From assembly GCF_023517775.1 (NCBI RefSeq), contig NZ_CP082904.1:3224001-3288000 (forward strand): a stretch of DNA of 64,000 nt, in the 5' to 3' direction. Below the pieces are notes generated by a model. It was not told the DNA's origin. It searched no databases and worked only from the letters and a program-made list of their open reading frames with translations. The stretch's first letter is position 1; every line of letters begins with the position of its first letter. The position numbers and the translations under genes were made by a program. Shown one piece after another: positions 33,659-42,121 of the stretch. The stretch is from Mixta hanseatica (lineage in GTDB: Bacteria > Pseudomonadota > Gammaproteobacteria > Enterobacterales > Enterobacteriaceae).

Positions 33659-34024
33659 TCAGTACCCGATTACTATGTAAAAGCCATAGCATGCGCTTCC
33701 GTTAGAACCACGCGTAACACTTCCCCCCTCTGTTTGAGCATTCAATACTGTTGCTGAAGCTGTTATTTTAGAAAGCCCGGATAAAGATACTGCATATACT
33801 GTTGGCCTTGTATATTGAGAGGCTGCATCATGTGATGCGACGGCAGCAAAAATACCATTAGGAAATGCAACTGGCAGATTGAAAACCATTTCCGTTGCTG
33901 ACGTCATGGATAAAAAACGCCCCCACTGAACAATAATTCCTTTTCCATTACTAACTGGTACGTTTAACCATCCTGCAGCAGATAACGATGCTGTCGAGGC
34001 GGGCAGTTTGGCCGCTTCGCCCAA
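33659..34024 (-). CDS. Silent alternative tail-fibre tip module B
   Basis: 121 aa readable from the TTG after crossover site 2. It begins GLGEAAKLPASTASLSAAGWLNVPVSNGKGIIVQWG and ends GFYIVIGY, a complete gp53-like tip domain with low identity to tips A and C outside the first residues. It is in the same direction as H but after the H stop, without its own start signal. It would be expressed only after recombination placed it at site 1, or by readthrough. Confidence 0.8.
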   Translation of the reverse strand: MGEAAKLPASTASLSAAGWLNVPVSNGKGIIVQWGRFLSMTSATEMVFNLPVAFPNGIFAAVASHDAASQYTRPTVYAVSLSGLSKITASATVLNAQTEGGSVTRGSNGSACYGFYIVIGY

Positions 34025-34041
34025 ACCAACGTTTTTACCAA
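34016..34041 (-). repeat. Invertase-type crossover site 2 (before tip B)
   Basis: 26-bp site, minus strand TTGGTAAAAACG-TT-GGTTTGGGCGAA. The H stop codon TAA lies within its left arm. Direct orientation relative to site 1, inverted relative to site 3. Confidence 0.7.
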
Positions 34042-35210
34042 CCTATACCCCATACCGTTACTGTAGAAGGTGATTTGGAATAGCTGGACGCGGCAGCAAA
34101 CGTCGCACGATCTACTATCGCGGATGATGTGTACGGGGTGCCATTCGTTGCATAAATGGTCGAATTGGTCAGAGCCTGAATAATTGAAAGGCAGGCGGCA
34201 GGAAATGCAACCGGCCATGATGAATTAACGACAACCATCGTCCCATCGGTAGATTGCGGCACGGTAACGGATTTCCACTGCAAAATAATATTCCGCACTG
34301 TACCGCTAATAACTACCGGTACGGAAAGCCACCCTGAACCGCTTGTTGCTGCTGAGGCTGCAGGCAGTTTTGCCGCCTCGCCCAAACCAAGGTTTTTAAG
34401 AAACGCCGCCACGTCGGCAATATCGCTGCCGTTCTTCGCAATATCCATTTTCCCGGCCAGCTTGTTCAGCACCGTGGCGGAGAAGTTCGGGTCATTGCCC
34501 AGCGCGTCGGCCAGTTCTTTCAGCGTGTCCAGCGTGGCGGGTGCGCTACCTGCCAGCGCAGAAAGCGCGGCGGCCACAAACGCCGTGGTTGCCAGCTGCG
34601 TGGAATTGTTGCCCGCTGCGGGCGTCGGCGCTTTTGGCGTACCGGTAAACACCGGGCTGGCCTTTGGCGCATACTGCGAATGTGGATCGGTAGCGGCCAG
34701 ATGTTTTGACATCAGGCTGTCCACGTACTGGCGTACCTCCAGCACGTTTTCATCCACATACTGGCGCGTTGCCAGCACCACGGACGGGTCCACCTTCAGC
34801 GTAATGGCATCAGTGCTGCTGACAATCAGGATCATGCGCAGGCGCTGCGTACGTCCGCTGCCCTCCTGCAGCTGCGGCTTGTAGGTGTCAGCGGTATTAC
34901 AGACCGCAATCAGCGTGCCGTCACCGTCAAACAGCCCCATCTCCCGAATCCAGAAGCCACCTTCCGTTTCAGGGATAACCTGTTCTGCAATAATCTGGCT
35001 GCCGTTGGCCGCGTCAACGGTCAGCGAATTGAGCGCCGCCCGGCGCACCTCGTTTACCAGCTTCGTCTGGCTGGCGTTCGGCGTGGGCGACGTACCGCCA
35101 CCGTCTCCCACCGCCATGTGCGTGATATTCAGCTTTGTGCCGAGCGATACGGCGTTGGCAATTTTCGCCGCGCCGAGGTTGGTGACAATCGCATAATATT
35201 TTTGTGTCAT
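34035..35210 (-). CDS. H: Tail fibre protein H with active tip A
   Basis: 391 aa, a short P2 gpH-type fibre. The N-terminal baseplate-binding domain (TQKYYAIVTNLGAAKIANAVSLGTKLNITHMAVGDGGG) is conserved, and the shaft contains AATDPHSQYAPKASPVFTGTPKAPTP. The tip domain starts after the crossover at LGLGEAAKL (about residue 274) and ends TVTVWGIGW. The tip is likely the receptor-binding part. Its start overlaps the gene I stop by 4 bp. Confidence 0.92.
   Translation of the reverse strand: MTQKYYAIVTNLGAAKIANAVSLGTKLNITHMAVGDGGGTSPTPNASQTKLVNEVRRAALNSLTVDAANGSQIIAEQVIPETEGGFWIREMGLFDGDGTLIAVCNTADTYKPQLQEGSGRTQRLRMILIVSSTDAITLKVDPSVVLATRQYVDENVLEVRQYVDSLMSKHLAATDPHSQYAPKASPVFTGTPKAPTPAAGNNSTQLATTAFVAAALSALAGSAPATLDTLKELADALGNDPNFSATVLNKLAGKMDIAKNGSDIADVAAFLKNLGLGEAAKLPAASAATSGSGWLSVPVVISGTVRNIILQWKSVTVPQSTDGTMVVVNSSWPVAFPAACLSIIQALTNSTIYATNGTPYTSSAIVDRATFAAASSYSKSPSTVTVWGIGW
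34377..34402 (-). repeat. Invertase-type crossover site 1 inside gene H
   Basis: On the plus strand CTCGCCCAAACC-AA-GGTTTTTAAGAA. The arm GGTTTTTAAGAA differs by one base from the corresponding hixL arm as I recall it (GGTTTTCAAGAA). Codons across the core read Asn-Leu-Gly-Leu-Gly-Glu, so recombination keeps frame. Confidence 0.75.
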
Positions 35211-35821
35211 GGTCCCACTTCCAGCAAGTCGATAACGTGAGTCGCCGCACCCGGATAGCTCCGGCCGCTGACGGAAATAATGTCAGGTGTATAGGGGTAA
35301 ACGGTGAGATCGTCACCGCCATAGCTGGCGGCACCGAGATAACACTGGCCGCCGCTTTGCAGGTTGATGGACATGCCCAGCATGTGGCGGCTGGTAGGCT
35401 TTGCATCACTTATCAGGCGCTCCAGCTCCTGATAGCTTTCTTCCGTGATGCCCTGCTCCTGCACGCCAATATCCAGCCGGAAGGTGCCGGGCGCCTCGCC
35501 GTTCTGCCACCATTCAATAACGCGGATAAGAAAACCGAACGGCTCCACCACGCGGCGCACCGCGCTGATGGTTCCCTTGTGCTGATGGATGTAAAACGCA
35601 TCCTGTACCACCTTGCGCTTGACGCTCTCCGCCCAGCTCTCATCCCAGCGGTCTACCGAAAATGCCCATGCAAGGTACGGTAAAAACTTTACCGGGCAGG
35701 TTGCCGGGTTCCACAGTTCACGCAGCGGCACCTTCAGCCCGGACAGATCGCTGCAGGCTTCTGCCAGCCTGCGCTCAGTGGCAGACGACCCCGGCGGTAA
35801 CAGACTGTTATTCAGGCTCAT
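35207..35821 (-). CDS. I: Baseplate/tail protein I
   Basis: 204 aa, P2 gpI family. LLPPGSSATERRLAEACSDLSGLKVPLRELWNPATCPVKFLPYLAWAFSVDRW is the typical N-terminus. It links the baseplate wedge to the fibre. It overlaps J and H by 4 bp on either side, in the V-W-J-I-H order. Confidence 0.94.
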   Translation of the reverse strand: MSLNNSLLPPGSSATERRLAEACSDLSGLKVPLRELWNPATCPVKFLPYLAWAFSVDRWDESWAESVKRKVVQDAFYIHQHKGTISAVRRVVEPFGFLIRVIEWWQNGEAPGTFRLDIGVQEQGITEESYQELERLISDAKPTSRHMLGMSINLQSGGQCYLGAASYGGDDLTVYPYTPDIISVSGRSYPGAATHVIDLLEVGP

Positions 35822-36738
35822 ACCGTTCCCCCTGCTGCATCACCTGCCACCGTTATCAGCGTGCCGGTGCAGTAACCTGCCTGCGTGCGGTCCATGATGA
35901 TGTCGCGGGCCGGTTCGACCATTTCAACCCAGTCCACGCCAGCCACGCGCAGCACTGCCCCGTAAGAGTCCTGGCGCACGCTGCGCCCCAGCTTCGCCTG
36001 CTCTTTCAGGTAGGCGGCCAGCGCCGCGTTAGCAGCATCCAGACAGGGACCGGCCACCACGCCGTCATAAAGATGCAGCCTGGCTTCCACGCTGTAGGGG
36101 AATATTTCAGCCCCCTGCACCGTCACGCGGTCCGCCACCGGGCGCACGCTTTCGTCATTCAGCGCGCTGTCCACGACAGTCAGCAGGTCAGCCGGTGCCG
36201 TGCCGTCCCCTTCCCGGCTCAGTACGGTAATTAACACCTCCGCCGGTGCCGGGCTGGTTGCCGATACGTCCGCCACCCGCCCGTCCGCACTCTTGGCGTA
36301 AAACTCATAGGCCGCTTTCGGTCCGGCCACGCTCAGCCCTTCAAACGCATCCGGTACGCGCAGGCGCAGGTCATCGTCCGTTTCCATCTCCGCTTCAACC
36401 GGCGGGATGGCCTCCGGGTCCGCCGGGGTAATGGTCAGGCGCTTCAGGTTGTAATTCGCTGCCAGCTGGTCCAGATCGCTGCCGAGCGCGTAGGCCACCA
36501 TCACTGCCTGCGCGGCTTCGTTGATGCGCTGGCGCAACAGGATTTCCCGGTAGGCATTTTCCTGCAGCAGCTTAACCACCGGTTCAGACTCCAGCGCCAG
36601 CGTGCGGCGCACCGCCTCCTGCTCATCGGCCGGATGCAGCGCGATAAACGCCGCCCTGCGCTCCGCCAGCAGCGTTTCAAAGTCCGGCACCTCCACCACT
36701 TCCGGCGCGGGCAGTTGTGAAAGGTCAATTACCGCCAC
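35818..36738 (-). CDS. J: Baseplate assembly protein J
   Basis: 306 aa, P2 gpJ family, a wedge component at the baseplate edge. LPAPEVVEVPDFETLLAERRAAFIALHPADEQE and GLSVAGPKAAYEFYAKSADGRVADVSA are characteristic. It overlaps W by 14 bp. Confidence 0.94.
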   Translation of the reverse strand: MAVIDLSQLPAPEVVEVPDFETLLAERRAAFIALHPADEQEAVRRTLALESEPVVKLLQENAYREILLRQRINEAAQAVMVAYALGSDLDQLAANYNLKRLTITPADPEAIPPVEAEMETDDDLRLRVPDAFEGLSVAGPKAAYEFYAKSADGRVADVSATSPAPAEVLITVLSREGDGTAPADLLTVVDSALNDESVRPVADRVTVQGAEIFPYSVEARLHLYDGVVAGPCLDAANAALAAYLKEQAKLGRSVRQDSYGAVLRVAGVDWVEMVEPARDIIMDRTQAGYCTGTLITVAGDAAGGTV

Positions 36739-37081
36739 GGTTTCCTCCCATTGAGACGTTCATGGCCAGCGGCGAACCGTCCGCACGCTGCCCGGTTAAC
36801 TCCACCTGCAGGGAGCCGTCATAGTTGCGGCTTATTTGCAGGGCACTGAGCCTGATACGCGGCTCCCAGCGGCTCAGCGCGGCGTAGATGGCGGCCATCA
36901 GCTGCAGGTTCAGCGCATCGTTCTGCGGCTGGTCCATCAGGGCAAACAGCATCGAGCCGTATTCACGCCGGGCAATACGGCTGCCCTGCGGGGTCATCAG
37001 GATGTCCCGGACCGACTGGCGAATATGATCGGTGTCCGTCAGCGCCCTGCCGGTCTGCCGGTTCATGCCGAGATACATCAC
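36725..37081 (-). CDS. W: Baseplate assembly protein W
   Basis: 118 aa, P2 gpW (T4 gp25-like) wedge protein. The conserved core is HIRQSVRDILMTPQGSRIARREYGSMLFALMDQP. Its start overlaps the V stop by 4 bp. Confidence 0.95.
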   Translation of the reverse strand: MMYLGMNRQTGRALTDTDHIRQSVRDILMTPQGSRIARREYGSMLFALMDQPQNDALNLQLMAAIYAALSRWEPRIRLSALQISRNYDGSLQVELTGQRADGSPLAMNVSMGGNRGGN

Positions 37082-37656
37082 TGCGGACCGCCTGACGTAT
37101 CGCCGCCGGACTTCACGCCGCCGTGTTTATGCGCATCCAGCACCACGCCGTTAGAACTCATTGCCCCGCCGCGCTGCGTCACGCCGCCGTTAATGGTCAT
37201 TTCAGCGTTGATTTGTGCCTGGTCAGCGTTGAGCGCAAAGCGCTTCGTGTTCAGCTCCATATTTTCAGCCCCTTCGATCACCACGTTCTGCACGCCCTTA
37301 ATCAGCCAGCGGTGTTTGGCCGGGTCATACTCAAACCAGCCGCCGTCCGGGTATTCGGTTACGCTGCCCTCCGCTGAATCGGACGGCGGCGGGAAGGTAT
37401 CGGAATAAATGGCGGGCAGCGCAAAGGCGGTTTCCAGATGGCCGCCGAGGCTCAGCAGCACAACCTGCTCGCCCACGGTGGGTGCCCACCATGTGCGGGT
37501 GTTACCGGCGCGCAGGGTCAGCCAGCTAATCCAGTTGGTTTCAAGGTCGCCCGTTTTCACCCGGCACAGCCAGTTGTCCCGGTCCACGTCCGAGACAATG
37601 CCGGTGCGGATCAGGTTGGTGATAAGGCGCATGATTTCGGTGAGTTGTGCGTTCAT
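37078..37656 (-). CDS. V: Baseplate spike protein V
   Basis: 192 aa, P2 gpV family central spike. OB-fold (RTGIVSDVDRDNWLCRVKTGDLETNWISWLTLRAG), WWAPTVGEQV, and a C-terminal beta-helix ending with the metal-binding H-x-H (DAKHKHGG region, HKHGGVKSGG). ATG 37656 is favoured by homology; it has no Shine-Dalgarno sequence and lies 55.5 bp from the centre of an Ogr site, at the predicted transcript start. Confidence 0.92.
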   Translation of the reverse strand: MNAQLTEIMRLITNLIRTGIVSDVDRDNWLCRVKTGDLETNWISWLTLRAGNTRTWWAPTVGEQVVLLSLGGHLETAFALPAIYSDTFPPPSDSAEGSVTEYPDGGWFEYDPAKHRWLIKGVQNVVIEGAENMELNTKRFALNADQAQINAEMTINGGVTQRGGAMSSNGVVLDAHKHGGVKSGGDTSGGPQ

Positions 37657-37701
37657 GCCAGGAGATTGCCACAAACGAAGATTGACAGGCAGTGGTGGGC
37701 A

Positions 37702-37721
37702 TTGTGTGAGATGTGGTACAA
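37702..37721 (-). promoter_or_regulatory. Ogr/Delta activator site for the V operon
   Basis: TTGT-GTGAGATGTGGT-ACAA on the plus strand (dyad site). Centre 37711.5 is 55.5 bp from the A of the V start codon. It lies between V and IS1, so the IS insertion leaves this promoter intact. Confidence 0.82.
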
Positions 37722-37798
37722 AGGTTTACTGAACTAACTCATTAGGCTAATTTTTTATTTGCTATGAGTTAAGTTTGAATGACATGCTGACTTGTGTC

Positions 37799-37807
37799 GG
37801 AAGCGAA
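37799..37807 (+). repeat. IS1 target-site duplication, left copy
   Basis: GGAAGCGAA, identical to 38576-38584. Confidence 0.95.
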
Positions 37808-37822
37808 GGTAATGACTCCAAC

Positions 37823-38326
37823 TTATTGATAGTGTTTTATGTTCAGATAATGCCCGATGACTTTGTCATGCAGCTCCACCGATTTTGAGAACGACAGCGA
37901 CTTCCGTCCCAGCCGTGCCAGGTGCTGCCTCAGATTCAGGTTATGCCGCTCAATTCGCTGCGTATATCGCTTGCTGATTACGTGCAGCTTTCCCTTCAGG
38001 CGGGATTCATACAGCGGCCAGCCATCCGTCATCCATATCACCACGTCAAAGGGTGACAGCAGGCTCATAAGACGCCCCAGCGTCGCCATAGTGCGTTCAC
38101 CGAATACGTGCGCAACAACCGTCTTCCGGAGCCTGTCATACGCGTAAAACAGCCAGCGCTGGCGCGATTTAGCCCCGACATAGCCCCACTGTTCGTCCAT
38201 TTCCGCGCAGACGATGACGTCACTGCCCGGCTGTATGCGCGAGGTTACCGACTGCGGCCTGAGTTTTTTAAGTGACGTAAAATCGTGTTGAGGCCAACGC
38301 CCATAATGCGGGCAGTTGCCCGGCAT
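37823..38326 (-). CDS. insB: IS1 InsB' reading frame (transposase C-terminal part)
   Basis: 167 aa. The DDE catalytic region is present, including [17 protein letters not shown] and [12 protein letters not shown]. It is translated as the InsAB' transposase by a -1 frameshift from insA at an A6C run (38269-38263). Confidence 0.95.
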
Positions 38327-38520
38327 CCAACGCCATTCATGGCCATATCAATGATTTTCTGGTGCGTACCGGGTTGAGAAGCGGTGTAAGTGAACTGCAG
38401 TTGCCATGTTTTACGGCAGTGAGAGCAGAGATAGCGCTGATGTCCGGCGGTGCTTTTGCCGTTACGCACCACCCCGTCAGTAGCTGAACAGGAGGGACAG
38501 CTGATAGAAACAGAAGCCAC
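38245..38520 (-). CDS. insA: IS1 InsA repressor/transposase N-terminal part
   Basis: 91 aa. Zinc finger C9-x2-C12 with the second pair in [10 protein letters not shown], followed by an HTH ([20 protein letters not shown]). It binds IS1 ends and represses transposition; the fused InsAB' is the transposase. Confidence 0.95.
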
Positions 38521-38575
38521 TGGAGCACCTCAAAAACACCATCATACACTAAATCAGTAAGTTGGCAGCATCACC

Positions 38576-38584
38576 GGAAGCGAA
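38576..38584 (+). repeat. IS1 target-site duplication, right copy
   Basis: GGAAGCGAA, identical to 37799-37807. Confidence 0.95.
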
Positions 38585-38831
38585 AATTACTTGTATCGTG
38601 GTATATTTTTAACAGGGCGAATTTCTAAATAATTTTAGAAGTGAGGAGTTCTTCTAAACTCTTAGCAGCTAACATATTAGGACTAGCGTACCATTATAAA
38701 TACCATTAAATCAAAGCTTTAGCTATTTTTGGCACAAACACCCCGGTAAATATAACAAAAAATTAGCGACCATGGCACCGGAAACCAAATGCTGAATTAT
38801 GGCCGCAAAAAAAATACTAGTCACATCAAAA
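38585..38831. other. AT-rich non-coding stretch between IS1 and the three-gene cassette
   Basis: No coding sequence is seen. A perfect 8-bp inverted repeat TTTAGAAG/CTTCTAAA (38634-38658, 9-base loop) lies in the region after the cassette's last stop on its strand; no clean T-run follows it. Confidence 0.5.
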
Positions 38832-39629
38832 TCAAGCAAAATATTCCGGGTGCAAATTCTTTAAGTACTGAAAAAAATTATTAATATCGTTCGGAATTTG
38901 CCCATCAGTCTCCCATTGAGTACATATGTCAGTTATAGATATTTTACACTGCCCTTTAGCAAGACTAGCATTTGTACCAGCACTTTTATCCATGGGATTG
39001 AAGTGTAAATCAGCTATAAAACATCTTACTTTAACAATTCCATCATTAGGCTTAACTGCTGTGAAATCAAAAAAATTAGAGTTGGTGGCAGGCACCATCG
39101 AATATGCAACAGGAGATAATTTGAAGCATTTATTACACTCATCTATTCTATCTTTGATTTTCGAATAATTTTGGTAATTCCCTGAAGATAGATAAGTATA
39201 CCAATCTTTAAGGAAGGTCATAGCTCCGGGCTTTTGATGATAGATTAACAATCCAGCATATTGCTCTCTTTTTAGGTAACGTGTTATTAATTGTAACAAT
39301 CCTTCAAATACTGAATTTAAATTATAGCCTCTTTTTGCTTCAGCCAACCATGTGAAACGGTTTTGGCCATCGCGGATAGTTAAATCAACAGTTCCATTTG
39401 AATTGGTTTGTTCAGTTGCATCATATCCTTTCATTCTCAAAGATAATGCTATCAAATTTGTAATCTTATCTTCATCATCACAATAATACTTGTTAGAAGA
39501 CCTTTCTAAATCAGTCATTATGAAATCTATATCATCATATAACTTATTAATAAATTGCTCTTCATTAAATGGCGTTATAATACTTGTCAATGAAGCTAAT
39601 AAATCGGGAGATAGATTAAGTTGAGTCAT
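38832..39629 (-). CDS. Unknown protein with PD-(D/E)XK nuclease-like motif (cassette gene 3)
   Basis: 265 aa from ATG 39629, which overlaps the preceding stop (ATGA) and has GGGAGA upstream. I do not recognise a named family. Residues 80-100 read GTVDLTIRDGQNRFTWLAEAKRG: Asp82 then Glu97-x-Lys99, the order of a PD-(D/E)XK nuclease core. A possible supporting acidic/helix region (DDEDKITNLIALSLRMKGYD) precedes it. The gene is far more AT-rich than the flanking tail genes and lies in the V-S gap, where P2 has no gene. A role in phage defence is inferred only from motif and location. Confidence 0.7.
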   Translation of the reverse strand: MTQLNLSPDLLASLTSIITPFNEEQFINKLYDDIDFIMTDLERSSNKYYCDDEDKITNLIALSLRMKGYDATEQTNSNGTVDLTIRDGQNRFTWLAEAKRGYNLNSVFEGLLQLITRYLKREQYAGLLIYHQKPGAMTFLKDWYTYLSSGNYQNYSKIKDRIDECNKCFKLSPVAYSMVPATNSNFFDFTAVKPNDGIVKVRCFIADLHFNPMDKSAGTNASLAKGQCKISITDICTQWETDGQIPNDINNFFQYLKNLHPEYFA

Positions 39630-40066
39630 TCTTTCTCCCAATCCAAAATACAGTAAAATGATATATTTCTCACATCAAAATCGTCAATTTCACACCCTGA
39701 AGATAAACTTATTGGGGGTTTACCAAAAGTTAATGCATTATAGTAAGACTCTGCCTCAATAGCTACTGGGTCTGTGTCATCTTCATTATAATAACAATAA
39801 ATTAAATCGAGAAAATTTGATCCTCCACCACAAAAATAAGAAACAACTTCAAATACCTCGTGATCATTTTCTGATCCTGAAGCTAAACGGATGCGATTAA
39901 TATGATAGTAAGTTATATTTCTATTCTGATCGACATAATCTATGAAATTATTATATTTTATTATTATAGGTAGCTCAGGGAAAGCATCCCTGAGCTCATA
40001 AACTTTCTCGCGTTGAGATTTAATTCGCAACGACATTTTAATTTCACTTAGATTCGTTAATGACAT
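39626..40066 (-). CDS. Unknown acidic protein (cassette gene 2)
   Basis: Up to 146 aa; a second ATG at 40036 is 7 bases after the upstream gene's stop and would give 136 aa, and neither has a clear Shine-Dalgarno. The product is acidic and rich in Tyr and Phe (VVSYFCGGGSNFLDLIYCYYNEDD). No family recognised. It overlaps both neighbours, so the three genes are probably translated together. Confidence 0.65.
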   Translation of the reverse strand: MSLTNLSEIKMSLRIKSQREKVYELRDAFPELPIIIKYNNFIDYVDQNRNITYYHINRIRLASGSENDHEVFEVVSYFCGGGSNFLDLIYCYYNEDDTDPVAIEAESYYNALTFGKPPISLSSGCEIDDFDVRNISFYCILDWEKE

Positions 40067-41138
40067 GATTAATTATACTATTTAACGAGGCAGTATCTGC
40101 TGGGTTTTCAATAAAAAACTCAGGGCATATGGCGTCATCTAGCCATTGTTTTTTATTTGGTTCTAAACCAACCTCTGTCCTAACAATACCACTTGCATTT
40201 TGGCTATCTAAACGAACGGCTATAGCCCTGCATTCGAAGCTATCATTATTATTACTTTTATCATTTACTTCAAGCTCTCTTGCATTGTATGCAGGATTAG
40301 TCCGACATGTGAACTTAACATCAGATCCAGTATTAGTACCATTATAAACAATATGTACCGCTCTTCCATAAGTGCTATCAGCATGTAATTTCGAGATGGC
40401 CTTATAAAAATTTAGCGATGTCTTATTTAAATTAACTTGAGCCTGTTCAAAAATATAATTTAATGCATTCTTAACACCTAACATGGCTTTAGCCAAATGC
40501 CTTTTAGGGATTGTTTTAGGAACGCGAAACTCAATGCGACTATAATCATTAGGGATAAACGCTATTGTAAAAAACTGATACGAAAGCGTATGCGTTAAGG
40601 CAGTTCCTAGCATACGCGGCGCTTCATTATATATATAGGAAAAAATGAATGCTATTCCATCTCCCATAATTTTTGTTTGAGTAAGATAAGTACCGGGATA
40701 AACAGTAGACGTATTTACTTCACCGACATATTTCTTTTTAGGGTAAATATCCGCCAAGTTTTTTTCTGTAGGAGCACTTACCACAAGATGATCCAGAGCC
40801 CGCTTTTGAGGATCTGTTGGTGTAATTGAGTCTATTGAGTAGAAATGTGAAGCAGAAATGATTACTCTATTAACAAGAGAATCAAGGTTGTCTAAGTTTG
40901 CATTTGGTCTATCTTCAGATGGATTGAGAATACTATCCTCTATGACATCCAGGCACGCGCTCCAACCCTTACCGGAAACTGGGAAGCCGTATACAGGGCC
41001 TAACTGCGTTGTATAAGAAAACTGGTCAGTTTCTTGTAATCCTTTCAACAAGTTAGAAAGTCGTTCTCTATCAACATCGCTAACAACTGTTGTTTGCTGA
41101 TTTAAATTTGCTTGTGCAGTCATAAGAATCAAATCCAT
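40044..41138 (-). CDS. Unknown 364-aa protein (cassette gene 1)
   Basis: First gene of the AT-rich cassette, transcribed from the 111-bp gap after gene S. An internal ATG at 41123 is an alternative start. I do not recognise the family. Visible features are an N-terminal polar region, a central hydrophobic/aromatic part (IMGDGIAFIFSYIYNEAPRMLGTALTHTLSYQFFTIAF) and a C-terminal portion of mixed alpha-beta appearance. No signal peptide or clear membrane helix. It could be a sensor or structural partner of the nuclease-like gene, by context only. Confidence 0.65.
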   Translation of the reverse strand: MDLILMTAQANLNQQTTVVSDVDRERLSNLLKGLQETDQFSYTTQLGPVYGFPVSGKGWSACLDVIEDSILNPSEDRPNANLDNLDSLVNRVIISASHFYSIDSITPTDPQKRALDHLVVSAPTEKNLADIYPKKKYVGEVNTSTVYPGTYLTQTKIMGDGIAFIFSYIYNEAPRMLGTALTHTLSYQFFTIAFIPNDYSRIEFRVPKTIPKRHLAKAMLGVKNALNYIFEQAQVNLNKTSLNFYKAISKLHADSTYGRAVHIVYNGTNTGSDVKFTCRTNPAYNARELEVNDKSNNNDSFECRAIAVRLDSQNASGIVRTEVGLEPNKKQWLDDAICPEFFIENPADTASLNSIINHVINESK

Positions 41139-41249
41139 AACGAAAATGCCAAACAGGCAAAACTTGATAAATTAAACTACTTACGCAAATATTCTGCAAC
41201 AGAAAACAGTTTTTTAGCTGCTCACATTGGTTAACACACGCAAATAAGT

Positions 41250-41696
41250 TTACCCAGCAAGCCAGCGCAGCAACGCCTCCTGTACCGTGGTTTCCACCTC
41301 GCCGTTTATGCCCAGCAGGGGACGTGCGGCGTATTTCACTTCAGGGCCGCCCCGGCTCACCCGATCGCGCAGTCCGTAGTGATGCACGCGGGCAATACGC
41401 TGCGCCTGCCGGGTAAAGCTGACTTCCGCCTGGCTGGCATTTGCCGTCGCCTTCAGAAACTTCGCCGTTTTCAGCTTCGTGAACATCCTGCGCTTAACCC
41501 GCCCCTGTTTTGTCCGGGCGGACATCCGGCGCGGCTCCCATGCTGTCCCGTCCGGGGCCCTTTGCGCGGTGATGTTCTGCTGCTGAATGCGCCGCACGTC
41601 CCGCGCCACCTCACGCAGCATCCGGGTGCGCGCTGCCGGTTCCAGATTTGCCAGCAGCGCGGCCAGCCAGTCATCCACCTTCTGCATTTCATCCAT
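41250..41696 (-). CDS. S: Tail completion protein S
   Basis: 148 aa, P2 gpS family. VDDWLAALLANLEPAARTRMLREVARDVRRIQQQNITAQRAPDGTAWEPRR is characteristic. It overlaps R by one base and is the last gene of the O-S late operon in P2. Confidence 0.93.
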   Translation of the reverse strand: MDEMQKVDDWLAALLANLEPAARTRMLREVARDVRRIQQQNITAQRAPDGTAWEPRRMSARTKQGRVKRRMFTKLKTAKFLKATANASQAEVSFTRQAQRIARVHHYGLRDRVSRGGPEVKYAARPLLGINGEVETTVQEALLRWLAG

Positions 41697-42121
41697 CAGC
41701 GACCCGTCCAGAATTCTTCCGGCTCGTCCGGCTCCGGTACGGCTTCAATCTGCATCTGCCCGTTAACCTCACGCGCCAGCACCCGCTCCGTCAGCTTCAG
41801 GTTCAGGCTGAGGTCACAGGCACCGTTGCCCAGAATATCCACCTCAAAGGTAAACAGCTTTTCCCGCTCATCAGGGTTCTGCAGCGCATCGGGCTGATTA
41901 TCCCGCAGCCAGTAGAGAATGGGCGCCATAAGCAGGTTCTGGTCGCCGGTAAAATCCGTTACCACCACGTTCAGGGTGTAGCGGTACTCCCATGAGATGG
42001 ACGCGGCAGCAGTGGCAACCAGCGAACCGTTATCCACAAACAGGTGCAGCCGGTCCGGGTTCTCCCGCACGTAGGGCACCGCCTTATTCAGGGCGTGGCG
42101 TAAGGACTGCGGTTTGTTCAT
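41696..42121 (-). CDS. R: Tail completion protein R
   Basis: 141 aa, P2 gpR family (head-proximal tail terminator region). MNKPQSLRHALNKAVPYVRENPDRLHLFVDNGSLVATA is typical. It overlaps the Rz1-like gene by 38 bp. Confidence 0.93.
   Translation of the reverse strand: MNKPQSLRHALNKAVPYVRENPDRLHLFVDNGSLVATAAASISWEYRYTLNVVVTDFTGDQNLLMAPILYWLRDNQPDALQNPDEREKLFTFEVDILGNGACDLSLNLKLTERVLAREVNGQMQIEAVPEPDEPEEFWTGR

Larger units (their letters stand above)
37808..38575 (-). mobile_element. IS1: IS1-family insertion sequence, complete
   Basis: Exactly 768 bp, the canonical IS1 length, with terminal repeats GGTAATGACTCCAACTTA at the left and the complement of GGTGATGCTGCCAACTTA at the right. A perfect 9-bp target duplication (GGAAGCGAA) flanks it. 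insA and insB are intact. The insertion is in the gap between the V promoter and the AT-rich cassette. Confidence 0.97.
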
